Notes under the pieces: model-generated
Databases searched by the model: none
What the model was told of the DNA's origin: nothing
What the model saw: only the letters and a program-made list of their open reading frames with translations
Program-made: the position numbers and the translations under genes
Shown here: piece after piece, positions 48,037 through 58,955 of the stretch
Position numbering within the stretch: position 1 is the first letter of the stretch
How the letters are laid out: every line of letters starts with the position of its first letter
NCBI GenBank assembly: GCA_024336345.1
Contig: JANFOG010000012.1
Location: 434,001 to 498,000 of the forward strand
DNA length: 64,000 bases
Source of the DNA: Mariannaea sp. PMI_226
Lineage: Eukaryota; Ascomycota; Sordariomycetes; Hypocreales; Nectriaceae
Reading direction: 5' to 3'

Positions 48037-49747
48037 GCCCAAGCTTGATTGAGTATGGGTATAATAGTTGGTTCGAAAGAATCGATTTCGAATCTCGCCA
48101 CTTATCCTATCTCTCGAGAGGTTGGATACATCATGTTGTGTTACATGACTGATGCCGTCTCGACGAGCCTCTACTCTATACGTTCATCTTAATATCCTCT
48201 ACTGGTTTTTCAGTTTGGGAGGTTAGTAATCCCACCGTGCAAGGTGGAAGTTTTTTCTTTTTTCCCTTTGTTTGGTTCCCGACTTGGTCCGGAAAACGGT
48301 GCATCAAGGGTTAGGCTGTTGAAAGAAAACGGGGATTCACTGTATGACTTCGATATTGATAGGTCTTTTTTTCTTCTCAATTTAGGGAGAAGCCAAAAGA
48401 GAGAGAGAGAGAGAGTATAGTATGTGTGTGAAAAAGGAAGAACAAAAAAAGGCGTAGAATCGCTGGCCTGGGCGTAGATAAAATCAAGACAACTTGTGCC
48501 TTCAACATGAGTATGAACATATGAGTTACAGAAAGCAAAACGAAAATGAATGAAGTTGTACGTATTTTCGTGTCCAAAAATACATAACGAACAAAGACGT
48601 GAATGATTGCCCTTGCGAAGCAGCTCTCTCAATTTTATGTGGGGGATGAGGACATGACATTTCCATGACATTGGCTCTTTGCCAGGGGGAAGATGAATTG
48701 TGGCCTGCTTAAATTGGGAGCTCGTTTTGTCAATGGCCCCTTTTATATCCTCTCGTTCCTGGCATTATATCATCCAATCATGTATTATTAAGTCGATTCT
48801 GCGTATAATTCGCTTAATGTCTCTATTCGAGAGTTGCTCAAGGCTTTCTCCTAAATTCATGTTTATTTTATGCGTATCCCTGCAAAGTCATGCAGAAGCA
48901 TGTTATGAATATGTATGTTGAGTGGTCGTATTTCTCTCTGTTGCGTATCTGTCTTCCGAGCTGATTTTTCCAGCTCATCAACTACATAAGGGCTCTGACC
49001 TACTGACTCTTGTTTAAAACTCGAGCCCAGAGGTGAATTTTACCTTGCGAGGTTTGGTTAAGGACTTCCACGCGATGAACACAGGTATGGACATGTCAAA
49101 CTCAGCTCAAGTCGGAAGAGAAAAGCGTACATTCAAAGTTAGCACAATAAATAGTTTGTTCCGAGGTCTATAAATTCGACGAGTGCAAGCACCGAGGAAA
49201 TCTAATGTGGCACACTGAAACAATGGGTTGCTTATCTGACTGAATTGCGTGCGCTTGCTGGTGTCTCTTGGCTTGTTGAAAACCTAGCCGTTTTTGGAGC
49301 TAAGTACTCGTTATTCCAACTTGAGTGTCTCTTCAAGTCGTATATTTAGGATGTTCTAACAAAGTTCCTGAGAGTCGTGGAAAAGCCATGAGAAACGTTT
49401 ACGACTCGCTTTTCGTTCAAGGAGTCACAGTCACATTGGTTATGGAATTAGCTATGTGGTTCTGTTTCAATTTGTTAATTTTGCATTCAGTAAAGAAAAG
49501 GAAAATAGGTGTTCAGGCATCAGCCATTACAGCTAGAGTGAGAGTTTTCTAGTTTCTCTTGTGCCTCTCAGGACTCAAATCTCCAAGTTGAAAGGAGAAA
49601 GAGAAATGGCTGCTCGTATCGTCTCTATCCTTAGAGCCCTTGGTCGTCGGTACAGCTTTTAAAAAAGGCAACGCATATATATACATTAAAGCGGGAAATC
49701 ATTATTGCCCAAACCCAACACCGAATAACCGGCTTTAATAAGTGCTG
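48037..49747. other. AT-rich spacer after the Zn2Cys6 gene
   Basis: It includes 3' UTR sequence and an (AG)n run at 48399-48415. Short open frames (for example 49325-49552 plus) are AT-rich and lack motifs. Base composition shifts visibly toward A/T from about 48.7 kb. No gene is supported. Confidence 0.5.
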
Positions 49748-50494
49748 TTACCCCTCCTGAGACCGAGGCCACGGCCACCATCCCCTCAATGGCATTCCAT
49801 CGAGCAGTGCATTGAAGGAGAACTCTGGCTGCAGAGCGTAATAGCCGTATATGGGGAGACGAGACTGGTCAACTGCTGCAGCCAAGACGATACGCTCAAC
49901 TGTGAGACAGGCTAGATCAAACTGTGACAGAGTTCGAAGATCGCGAGCGAATATAGTAAGCTTGGCAGTCCACAGTGGCTGTCCATTTTCTTTCTTTATG
50001 TCTGCGAGGAAATATATCCGAGTGCAATTCCACCCTTGCTCTTTTGCCAAGTGCGACACTTTTTCGCCGAACTCAAAATACCCCTTGCGTCGCAAGATGT
50101 TGTCCTTTGACCAATAGAAGCCCTCCTCCATGAGACGGATAATATCCTTTGTCACAACCTCGAGAGTGGCCAACCAATCCAGGTGTTTGGGGTCCATGAC
50201 ATTGAAGTCTGGGAGCATCTCGAAGCCTATCTTGACCCTGTTGGGCTTCCATTCCCGAGTCCTGCCACCGCCGGGTGACGAATCTATTCTCTGCTGAGAA
50301 TGGATTTGAGCTGACGGCGGGCTGGATGGAGATGGTATGTCCGGGTCTGGAGGCTCGTCCCCTGATGGCTGTTCGGATTGCTGAGGCGTCGGCAACAGAA
50401 ACGAATTTGGCATCAAATCGGTGCAGAGTCGTGCAAAGAAATTGGCTATCAGGGGATTTTTTGCCATTATTATGCGTCTGCTGCTCGCTGGCAT
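49748..50494 (-). CDS. Hypothetical protein (248 aa), unknown function
   Basis: A 248-codon frame from ATG 50494, with an alternative start at 50467 (MAKNPLIANFFARLC). Residues 35-75 are Pro/Ser/Asp-rich. The rest looks like a folded domain: VKIGFEMLPDFNVMDPKHLD, IIRLMEEGFYWSKDNILRRK, GYFEFGEKVSHLAKEQGW and ARDLRTLSQFDLACLTVERI. It ends with GYYALQPEFSFNALLDGMPL and WWPWPRSQEG. No signal peptide or membrane helix is seen. A second minus-strand frame (50073-50642) overlaps out of frame, so an upstream exon cannot be excluded. I do not recognise the family. Confidence 0.55.
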   Translation of the reverse strand: MPASSRRIIMAKNPLIANFFARLCTDLMPNSFLLPTPQQSEQPSGDEPPDPDIPSPSSPPSAQIHSQQRIDSSPGGGRTREWKPNRVKIGFEMLPDFNVMDPKHLDWLATLEVVTKDIIRLMEEGFYWSKDNILRRKGYFEFGEKVSHLAKEQGWNCTRIYFLADIKKENGQPLWTAKLTIFARDLRTLSQFDLACLTVERIVLAAAVDQSRLPIYGYYALQPEFSFNALLDGMPLRGWWPWPRSQEG

Positions 50495-51617
50495 TGAGAA
50501 TTGATGTTTTTTTTCGGGATGCTTCTCCGGAGTTGCAAGATGTCACGTCACTCGAACACAGAGAAACGGTGCCTTTTGTACCAAGAGGGGAACAGCTATA
50601 TGGGGAAGCTACTACTGACTGACTCTCCTTTGCTGGCGTCAAAACACTCTTGACGTAGGTTGGGCAAAGACACGTCTGTAAAGCAAGAACATGACCAGGC
50701 GCCCCTTCCAGAACCTGTATGGGCTGGCCAGGAGGTTTGGAGAGACTTACAGAGACTTACAGACAGAGGTGAAGTGAATAAAAATGGTTGACTTGGGCGT
50801 ATAGAACCTACGACTTGTAGACACACAATCTCCAAAGCATCGCCGAATAAGGTCAAAGTTGATGATAGAAAGCCGAGGAAATAATGCGTTAGGTTTTCTT
50901 TGTTTGTGTCACACGCAAATGGAAAGGAAGAAGTGAAAGGAAGAAGGGGAAAATTATATGAATCTGGGAGGCCTATCCGTTTACATAAGGTATCTTTACC
51001 TTACCATGTAAAAGCCAACCTACGCTAACCTACAGGTATAAGTGCAATACGGAGAGACTTCATGATGAGATTCTAGATTATCTTTGTGACATGCATCAAC
51101 GTTGAGTTACCTAATATGTCTTTATTCGTACGTATCAAGACCAGCAGCCTCTGCTTCTACATAGCCGGGGGATAACCGATGCAAGTGCACCTTGACTGTT
51201 TTTATCCACCAGGGTATTTGGCCGAACTAAAGGAACGAGGGTTTTACTCTCTGTATGCAAGCTCGTGCTTTTGCTATCAATGATTTTCTTACGCCTGGGG
51301 CATGTCATGTCTTCTTCTATCAAAATGTCACATTATCAGATCATTCATGTAGCGTTTCGGGGAGTTGATTATTGGATTCTAGTCCAGCCTTCCAGCAAAC
51401 TTCAATATGAGCACATTGTCAGTCCTAGTTGGGCACAAGATACAAAGTTATTTATGACACACTGAGCACTATATTAGTATCGTTTTCGAAGAAAGAACCC
51501 AAGATCTGTGTTGATGATGCGCTAAAAGCTTTTGGTGCTCGATAAATACAGCTATATAGCAAAGATATTATATATTAACGTGGAAAGGGGGCTGGTGTTC
51601 TACTATAAGCATGCCTC
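50495..51617. other. AT-rich spacer
   Basis: Nothing supported. The only open frames are short and AT-rich. The segment directly precedes the 3' end of the secreted crotonase gene. Confidence 0.5.
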
Positions 51618-52649
51618 CTAAGCTTTCCAGGGTCCTTTACCGACGAACTTTAGCTCTTCTTTGCTGAAGTCCTTCTCGAACTTCAAGTTGCGTTGCAAGC
51701 CTGCAGCCTTCATTGCCTTTAGACGTGCTGGAACTGCACCCTGTGAAGCAGCTGCAACGAATGAGTTGAAGCTCTCCAACTGCTGGTCTGCCGTAGGAAA
51801 ACCAGTTCGTCCATTGATAAGGGACTTGGCAGCACCAATTGCGTATCGATCCCACCCGGCAACCCGGCGGGCAAAGTTATCCACAAACTTTTCGAACTGA
51901 GCATCTGGAATTGCACGGTTGATCCCTTCTTCTGGTCAGCATATTGTCTCTGGATTGCGAGAAAAGATTGAAATGAAAATAGCTTACATCCATATAACGC
52001 GGCTGTATCAGCATCAAAAGTGTCTGCACCCAGCACAACCTCCAAGGCTCGACTTCGGCCGGCTAGACGAGACAGCATCTCAATTCCACCACCTCCTGGA
52101 TTAGCTCCTATAATAAGAAAGAACTGGTCAGTGCTGTGTATTCAAATAACAAGAGAAAAGGTACTTACCAAAGCCAACCTCAAACTGTCCAAGAACAGCC
52201 TTTTCTTTACTGCCAAACCTGACATCTAGGACCGCCGCGATCTCCGCGCCGGCATTATAAGCTCGCCCCCTGATAGCAGCTACAGTGAGCACAGGGGCCG
52301 TTGCGAGACGGGTTATGCTATCCCAGTATTTAGGGCTTCCAGGCCACGAGGTCTCGTTGAGCGGGTTGACAAGGTCGACGTGAGTAGAGAAGAAGCTATC
52401 GGAACTTGAGTCAAAGACAACAACCTTGACTTCTGGGTCATTGGTAATTTTGTCAACAAGAGCATAGAACTCCTCGAAGAAGAGATCGCCCTGGACGTTC
52501 AGAGGGGGATCTGAGAATGTCGCGCGCCAGTAGGATGGGGTGACCTTTTTGGTTACAATAACGGGAGAAGTAAAAGATGGACCCAGTAGGGCAGAGGCCG
52601 CCGAGACGACAGGAAGGGCCGTTAAAAGGGCATAAGTGAGGTAACGCAT
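51618..52649 (-). CDS. Secreted enoyl-CoA hydratase/isomerase-fold protein (three exons, 302 aa)
   Basis: Exons in transcription order are 52649-52169, 52107-51988 and 51925-51618; introns are 61 and 62 bp. The first ends at TATAG and the second at GAAGAAG. Residues 1-17 (MRYLTYALLTALPVVSA) form a clear signal peptide. The crotonase fold follows: VKVVVFDSSSDSFFSTHVDL, APVLTVAAIRGRAYNAGAEI, VLGQFEVGFGANPGGGGIEM and YGWINRAIPDAQFEKFVDNF. Glu136 (AGAE) and Glu157 (GQFE) line up with the two catalytic glutamates of rat enoyl-CoA hydratase, so activity may be intact. Crotonases normally act inside cells or organelles on CoA esters, so a secretory signal is odd. The second splice was chosen because only that acceptor gives the family sequence YGWINRAIPD. 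Cellular role is unknown. Confidence 0.85.
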
Positions 52650-54364
52650 ATTTACTGAATTTTGATAGGGATATTACACTCAAAAAGTTGTAATGTCTTT
52701 GCAGCAGGGTGTATGAGAGACCAATGGTAGGTAGTTGGGACGGAATAAGGAAGTTACAATATGGTCTCAGTGTTTATATACTTTTTTAGAATTGATATAC
52801 CCCGTAATAAGGAAATAAGGTTTTTTTTTGGATTTGTCTTCTTCTCTTCGTCTTACATCCAGTGGTTATCCAGCCTCGAGTCTATCCGGCAGAACTAGTT
52901 TGGTATTCTAGTCATGGACACGGTGAGTAAGCAAGCAATGCAAGGAAGCCGTCACGCCTTGAGCTGCGACATACGTAATGATCGGTGGGTAGTCTAATAT
53001 GTCGGGAATGCCGTAGCGTAGCTCTTTTTACATACCCCCCACAGCAGACCCCAAGCACAAAAAAGCACAGGAGAACTAACCTCTATCTAAAAGTCTGTTG
53101 CTGATGTTTCTTTCTTTAGAGTTATGACATTGCCATTGAACGACAGGAGGAAGCGTCTTCTTATAAAGACATAACTATACTATTGTCTGCTTAGCATGAA
53201 TAGAGAGTTTAGACATTGTGCGATGTGTTGTAGACAGTTCCAAAGTTTCGAAAGCGCCAGATGGGTTAGAGCCCAGAAGAGCTGAATTGGGGCTGTTGGT
53301 GTAGGCACAGAAATTGAGTTTGTTAGTCTCTACAAATTTATTACTCGCGTTGCTAGGAAGCGCATAGCTTCAAAAGATGGGATGCAGGCATAGCGCTTTA
53401 CCAGCACCATTTCACGCAAGTTTGCTGCATCATACGCCCTACTGCACCTGATGACGAGCTATGCTTGGCAAAACACGTCTGACAAAGCATCAATGGGATG
53501 TCTGACAAAACACGTTTTAGCGGAGTTAGAACGCAGGCGCAAGAGGTGCCTCGGAAGTATAAGCTCCTCCACGAGGTTACCAAAGTACCCTCAGAGGCTA
53601 TACATTGTGGATTAGGATCGCCAGCTCCGATTAACTATTCCTGACTCGAACTTGTCCATTTGTAAGCTTTGATTATAATTCTAATCGTGTTCCCGTATGA
53701 TTTGTTTGTCTCCCTTTCAACCAGGATATCATCGATTTCTGGCTACTGTATCTACCCGGTCCCTCTTCGTAAGCTAATCGATGGTCAAGGTGCCTTTGTG
53801 AAGGAGATCTTGCTGTGTGTTAGACTAGCCTACTAACTAAAGGTCAATTTACTTCATCATGTTAACAGTAATAAGGAGTGTAAGTAAAAATACTATTTCT
53901 GCTGAGCCCACTAATAAGCTGTGTAATAACACTACTACTGATAAAAATAATCAAACCGTGAGGTCAGTAACGACTCTACCGACAAAGCTATTGACATGGC
54001 ATGCCTGTTGGGACAGTGCCAACTACAAGACTAATATTTACCTGTAGTGGTAATCAAAGTCTGAAAATCAAGCGTTCTTGTCATGGCCACAGCTATCCTG
54101 TGGCCAAAGTAAATAAAGGATGCAGGCGCAGAACAACAGAGTCGACACCTACTTCAGAAGAACGACATATAAGAAATCTCCGCAACGAGTCCGGTTCCTG
54201 GGCAGCAATAAACAAAACGCAGCAATGGCCATTCATATATTCTGTGTGAGACGAAGCCTCTTTTCTGAATAAGGAGTAGAAGACCTAACTACCTGAATTT
54301 ATCTTGTTGACTTGACTTTTTTTCTGTATAATTCAGTTGCAGATATTGCTCCTAACTGCTCCAA
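52650..54364. other. AT-rich spacer with a perfect hairpin
   Basis: It contains the promoter of the secreted crotonase gene near 52650-52850. Two near copies of CAAAACACGTxTxxC lie at 53468-53483 and 53503-53516. A perfect inverted repeat is at 54084-54106. Open frames here (53859-54047, 54001-54249) have poor composition. No gene is supported. Confidence 0.5.
54084..54106. repeat. Perfect 9-bp inverted repeat with 5-base loop
   Basis: TGGCCACAG, CTATC, CTGTGGCCA: the arms are exact reverse complements. It lies 258 bases beyond the 3' end of the 343-aa gene. It could be a transcript end hairpin, a protein site or chance. Confidence 0.8.
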
Positions 54365-55396
54365 CTAGGTGGACTCAGGCGCGAGCTCTGTAACACTCTG
54401 CGCTTTCTCGTGAAGTGCGTATCCCGACTGGGTAGCCCTAATAGCCACGAAATCGTTCAATTGCAATGACATTATCATTTGCCCAATCACCTCCACATGC
54501 TTCTCTTGACAGTGTACTTCAACCCGATCCACCAAAGCGCCGGAGAGCACCTGGAGTGCCTCTATGCTGGGTAGCTCTGGCAATACAACAAGTACGCGAA
54601 TTCTATCCTTTTGCAGAGGATGAGCAAACGCAACACATGTCGTGCTAGCCTCTCGCAGACTTCTTGGCAGGCTGCTTGCGACACTGTCAACGGAACCGGT
54701 GGCATCCATTGACAGAAATACCCCTCCATCTCCTGCCCTTGTAGATACTGGCGCTCGCCACAAGTGACAGCTCGAGGGGATAGGTTCATGCTTCGCCTTA
54801 AGCATAGGCTCGAGGATCTTCTCCGTGATTTCGGCTGTAGGAAATCCAATTCGCACAGTGGCCTGCTTATTCAACAGCCCAGGTTGCATGACCAGGCCAT
54901 AAGCATCAAGATAGTCCCTCGACCCTGCATGCTCAAAGAAAGCTCGTTCATCAAGGTACAATTCGGTGAATTCCAGCATTACTGGCTGCTGTTGCATCTT
55001 GCTTGGCAGTGGCGTATCCGGATCTGCGTCGAGAAGCTGCGGATCAATGCCTCTGCGAGCCAAGTCGGCCAAAACAGCGGGGCGAGGAACTCCGATTTTG
55101 AGCTTCTTCAAGGAATCTTGCAACTGTGTATGATCGCCCACAGTCTTTGGTCCTCCGGTGATTCTCTCGTTGTCTAGGGACGAGATTCTGAAGTGGTATG
55201 TCGGGACACAGGGGGTGTCGCGATGTGTTGCTTGACCACATCGCCGTAAAGCGTCGAGGACGGTTTGGGCGGCTTGGATACTAGGGGCTTCCCAGAACAC
55301 ATGTATAAGAAACACCTGGTTGCTGTAGTATGTTGTTTTCCCCTTTGGTTCGTTAAGGAGATCCTGAAGAGATTTTGCGGGCTTATTTTGCTCCAT
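54365..55396 (-). CDS. Hypothetical protein (343 aa), possibly two ferredoxin-like halves
   Basis: An intronless frame from ATG 55396. No signal peptide or membrane helix. The start MEQNKPAKSLQDLLNEPKGK leads to NQVFLIHVFWEAPSIQAAQ and VLDALRRCGQATHRDTPC. The C-terminal third has a similar rhythm (RIRVLVVLPELPSIEALQVL, SGALVDRVEVHCQEKHVEVI). Both segments alternate a hydrophobic strand, a PSI(Q/E)A helix start and another strand, suggesting repeated alpha/beta units such as those of dimeric alpha-beta barrel proteins. That is inference from pattern only. The middle (PAVLADLARRGIDPQLLDAD) is helical. I know of no characterised family. Codon use is ordinary, so I take it as a real gene. Confidence 0.7.
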   Translation of the reverse strand: MEQNKPAKSLQDLLNEPKGKTTYYSNQVFLIHVFWEAPSIQAAQTVLDALRRCGQATHRDTPCVPTYHFRISSLDNERITGGPKTVGDHTQLQDSLKKLKIGVPRPAVLADLARRGIDPQLLDADPDTPLPSKMQQQPVMLEFTELYLDERAFFEHAGSRDYLDAYGLVMQPGLLNKQATVRIGFPTAEITEKILEPMLKAKHEPIPSSCHLWRAPVSTRAGDGGVFLSMDATGSVDSVASSLPRSLREASTTCVAFAHPLQKDRIRVLVVLPELPSIEALQVLSGALVDRVEVHCQEKHVEVIGQMIMSLQLNDFVAIRATQSGYALHEKAQSVTELAPEST

Positions 55397-56802
55397 TTCA
55401 GCAGCTTGTCAAAATAATTGGTTTTTGGAACTGACGATTGACCAGAGATTTTGTGGGAGAAGCTAGATATATATATCTATCTATATCTACATCCAATTCA
55501 CTAGCTGCCGCAATCTTGCGCTCTCTCGTGTAGTTTGTAGGATAAGATGGAGCTGGTGTTTCTTTCGGTGTTGCCTCATCGCTTTACTGTTGCCTTGAGG
55601 CATCAAAATGACTAGTCTCCACACAAATTCATTAAAATTCCGGGGCAATAACTCAATTGAGTGACATTATTTCCCTAAATGGCTCGAGGACAAGTTATAG
55701 GCTCTATTATTCCAAGTACGAGGGTGAATACGACAGGGTATAACATAGATCTGCCATGGCGAAGCTTGTGGGGACTGATCTAAGGCTCTGATCTTGTAGG
55801 AATATAGTCTAGATTCTGCTCGTCTCTTTTAGTGTTAAGATAGATGAGATAGGGTGCGATTCAGTTACTGATTTGGGCACAGTGAGATAGAAGAGGTCAC
55901 CAGCTAGCTCAACGTTTTGGCAATGTAAATCCACCCAGAGCAAGCTCTGTGTTGGTTCCAGTAGTAGGAAATTTGGGACGGCGAGAACGAGCACCCCGAA
56001 CCCGAAGGCAATATGTTCGAATAGATAGGTAATGCTACCCCTATGGTAGCCTTTTTGACTTCATTAAACTAATGTCGCTAACTGGCCCCTTGAATTGTAT
56101 TCTAGCACTTGCCCAGTCCTTACTATTATCGCAGGTTCACTGGATTGGATACTAAGGATGAGAGGGAACAAAAAGAGAGAGGTATGCTTAAAGGCTATCG
56201 TAAGTGTTTTATGTATACTACAATCTAGACATTACTTGACAACTATATAGTAAACCCAAGGCAAATAATACACTCGCCCTGGAGTATTTAGCCTTACTAT
56301 TACTTTGCGCTCTCTAGTAGTATAAAATACTCTTCAGAATACTCTCCAGAAGACCGAATGCCTGATTAATCTCGGCCGAGTCTCTCTGTTTGGCACGTAT
56401 TGCTTTAGTGAAAATACAGGAAAACGCCTTGGCAACTTACTCGGGTTGGAGATCCCCCGCGCTTACGACTCTCGGATACCCCCGTAACTAGCATCATTGG
56501 CACACTTGAGCCGCTTGACTGACCCCTCGTTACAGCTTCGAGGTTTAATAGAGCTTATGTTGATCTCTTCAAAACCAAGTTAATGACTTTAGAGACCCAT
56601 CTCCCGTGATGCATTGTGCATTTCCCTTCTTAGAGTTGCTAACTATAATACTATAATTACAGAGCAGCAGGTCTTCTCACTAGGAGAAAAACAGGCCTAC
56701 AACTTCCATTTCTCATCGTATGTCTTGATCATCCAACCTTTGATGTCCATCAACCAAAGCCAATTCAGCATATTCGTCAAGCTAAGAAACGTCGTAATCC
56801 AG
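55397..56802. other. AT-rich spacer
   Basis: No gene is supported. A small inverted repeat GCTACC-CCTAT-GGTAGC lies at 56034-56050. The mix of A/T-rich and short GC patches could reflect old degraded repeats, but no terminal repeats or transposase fragments can be recognised. Confidence 0.45.
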
Positions 56803-57416
56803 ATGGAAAGCCATCGAACGGATCAGCTTTCCCAATTCCCTGGCGCCAACACTTCGAAACCACCCGACGCCGAGCTTCACCCGCCAAGAGGCGCCCGATA
56901 TACTGGACTTGTTACCAATATCAATATTTTCCTATTGTACATATTGTCCGTGCCACTACTGACCTACCACGATGAAGAAAATAGTACGGACATCCAAACA
57001 CATGTGTGACAGTTACACGGCTAACAAGATTAGGCGACAATGATGCCGTAGACAGGTTTCTTCGCCGGTTCTACGGTCGATTCTTGTACCCTTCGACATC
57101 AGATGCTATTCTAGTCATCATCATGTACATTCCTATAACAATTGCCGTTTTCTATCGCTTTTGGTTGACCCCGCTGCTCCGTTGGAGCGTCATATGGGTA
57201 TCTATCAATAGCCTGGGACAATGTTTGTTTTCGCTGTTTGGTGATAGCTTCGAGGAAGGTCTTAGAAGCGTTGTACGAACACTGGCGGCTACAGTTATTG
57301 TATGTCAGACACTTAGCGGGATTGCGTGGTTGTTCGGCCATGATCCGAGAAGCCAAGGTCCCAGGTCCCAGCAGGAACAGCCCTTGTTGGAGCACTCTGG
57401 GGCAGAAATGGCCTGA
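56803..57416 (+). CDS. Predicted multi-pass membrane protein (two exons, 187 aa), unrecognised
   Basis: Exons are 56803-56983 and 57034-57416. The 50-bp intron starts GTACGG, has a GGCTAAC branch site and ends GATTAG. It joins two open frames in phase (HDEEN-S-DNDAVDRFLRRF). An earlier in-frame ATG at 56743 would add MSINQSQFSIFVKL and more. Residues 1-35 are polar. Four hydrophobic stretches follow: 36-54 (LVTNINIFLLYILSVPLLTY), 85-105 (AILVIIMYIPITIAVFYRFW), about 111-130 (SVIWVSINSLGQCLFSLFG) and about 141-162 (VRTLAATVIVCQTLSGIAWL). The tail is Gln/Ser-rich. No family is recognised. The consensus intron and hydrophobic pattern argue for a real gene, but it has no homology support. Confidence 0.5.
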
Positions 57417-58955
57417 CGTACTTGGCTGGCTTGTAGGGCTGGTAGTCAAGATATTCAAGCTCGCACTTGCACAAGGTCTTGTGTCTTCAGCCAAGGTGTG
57501 TTTAGCCTACAGCGGAGATGTGCTGATTCACCTCGGTATCTGTGAGCCGGACCATGCACAAGAAATAACCCTCACCAGTCTTCATAGTGGTCCTCCTCTT
57601 GCCTCCCGATTTTATCATTTCATATTTGCGGCTCCAAGCAGCGAGATGGCCATTGTCTACAATGTGCTGCTCTCCGCGTTGAAGCTGAACAACGTATAAA
57701 CAGGAATAAAGCAGAACCACCAAGCAACGGGGCCATTACAATGGGGTTCTGTGAGGAACAGCCAAGAATGAGGTGTAGAAACATGGCGAGAATCTTTCAC
57801 CTACGTCGAAAGGGCGGTTGGAACTGGGTGAGTGGTATTCATATTGACCGTTTGTCTGGTACCTGAGAAGCGGGCTGGTCATTCGCTTACGGCTCAATGA
57901 GAACACAACCAGCTCGCCTGCTCCTCAAACGTGCAGCATAATATGGATGATATACAACTTTTGGAGGACCACCCACAGCTGCAGCTTCACTTCTTCGTTC
58001 AACATTTACATCACAAAGCACTGGACACTGAATCTTGAACAAGTCATCTTTTCACCATCCTTCTCACACTACTCCTTTCTCTTTCACTGCTCTTCTCTGC
58101 TTTTTCTTGGTATTCAGCAACGCATCCATCAGTTGTACCAGAAGCATGAAAAAAATTTCGACAGATACCCAACGTCTCCAAATAGTCGCCCTTGCAAACC
58201 AAGCAACCCCCAAAATGCCCCATCCAGATCCCCCATGATTAATCCCTTTTTCCTTGAAACTCGGCAAAAGAGAAATGGGGAAGAGAGGGCTAGTAGACGC
58301 TAAAAACTAAGAGAGGGAGAAAAAAAAGGAAGAAGCGTATAATATAGAAAGAATAAAAAAAAGACCCGACATGTCGAGAATGTGACATTGCAAACACAAT
58401 TGTTCAAGATTGACGCTCTTGTTCCGTCAGTGTGCCAAGATTGGCACGGAGCATTGCGAAGATAGATTGGGTGGTGGTATCATGAGATGGAAGAGTCAAG
58501 GGAAATAAAATGCCGCCGAGTGTGCGCGTCCGTGGTGATGAGTCCCATACTGGGTTTTGTTAGGGAGAATATCGTCGATGAGTAATTGGTCGGTAGTAGA
58601 TAGAGAAAAAAAAATGGGCGGAGGTTCGGTTTAAAACACACATCTCCTTGTCATGTCCGAGTATGTAATACGGTAATAGGAGAACAAAGCTATGTTTTCC
58701 TAGGTCTGGTGATATTGGTGTTCAAGGTAAAAGGGGGAGGATGCCTCCGATTGTTAGGCGTCAACACCTAGTTTGTAGACAGGGTAAAGGGTTGAGGGTG
58801 AGAATAGATGAAGGGCAAGTCTCCGATTGTTTCAAGTGGCTTCGGAGTCATGCTCTCGCAGACATTATTGACAACTTCTGAAAAAAAACTGTTCCTGGCC
58901 GAAGAAGAGAAGCAGATGTGGTAGAGTAGGCTGAGCGGGAAAGTTCATAGATCTC
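57417..58955. other. Intergenic region including the ADF-H gene 3' UTR
   Basis: The frame 57238-57699 overlaps the end of the membrane protein gene in another phase and has no start or splice support. From about 58.3 kb the sequence is A-rich on the plus strand, consistent with the 3' UTR of the minus-strand gene. Nothing else is supported. Confidence 0.5.

Noticed and set aside
57238..57699. 153-codon plus-strand frame after the 187-aa membrane protein
   Set aside because: It overlaps the coding frame of that gene in another phase, and I found no convincing splice linking them.
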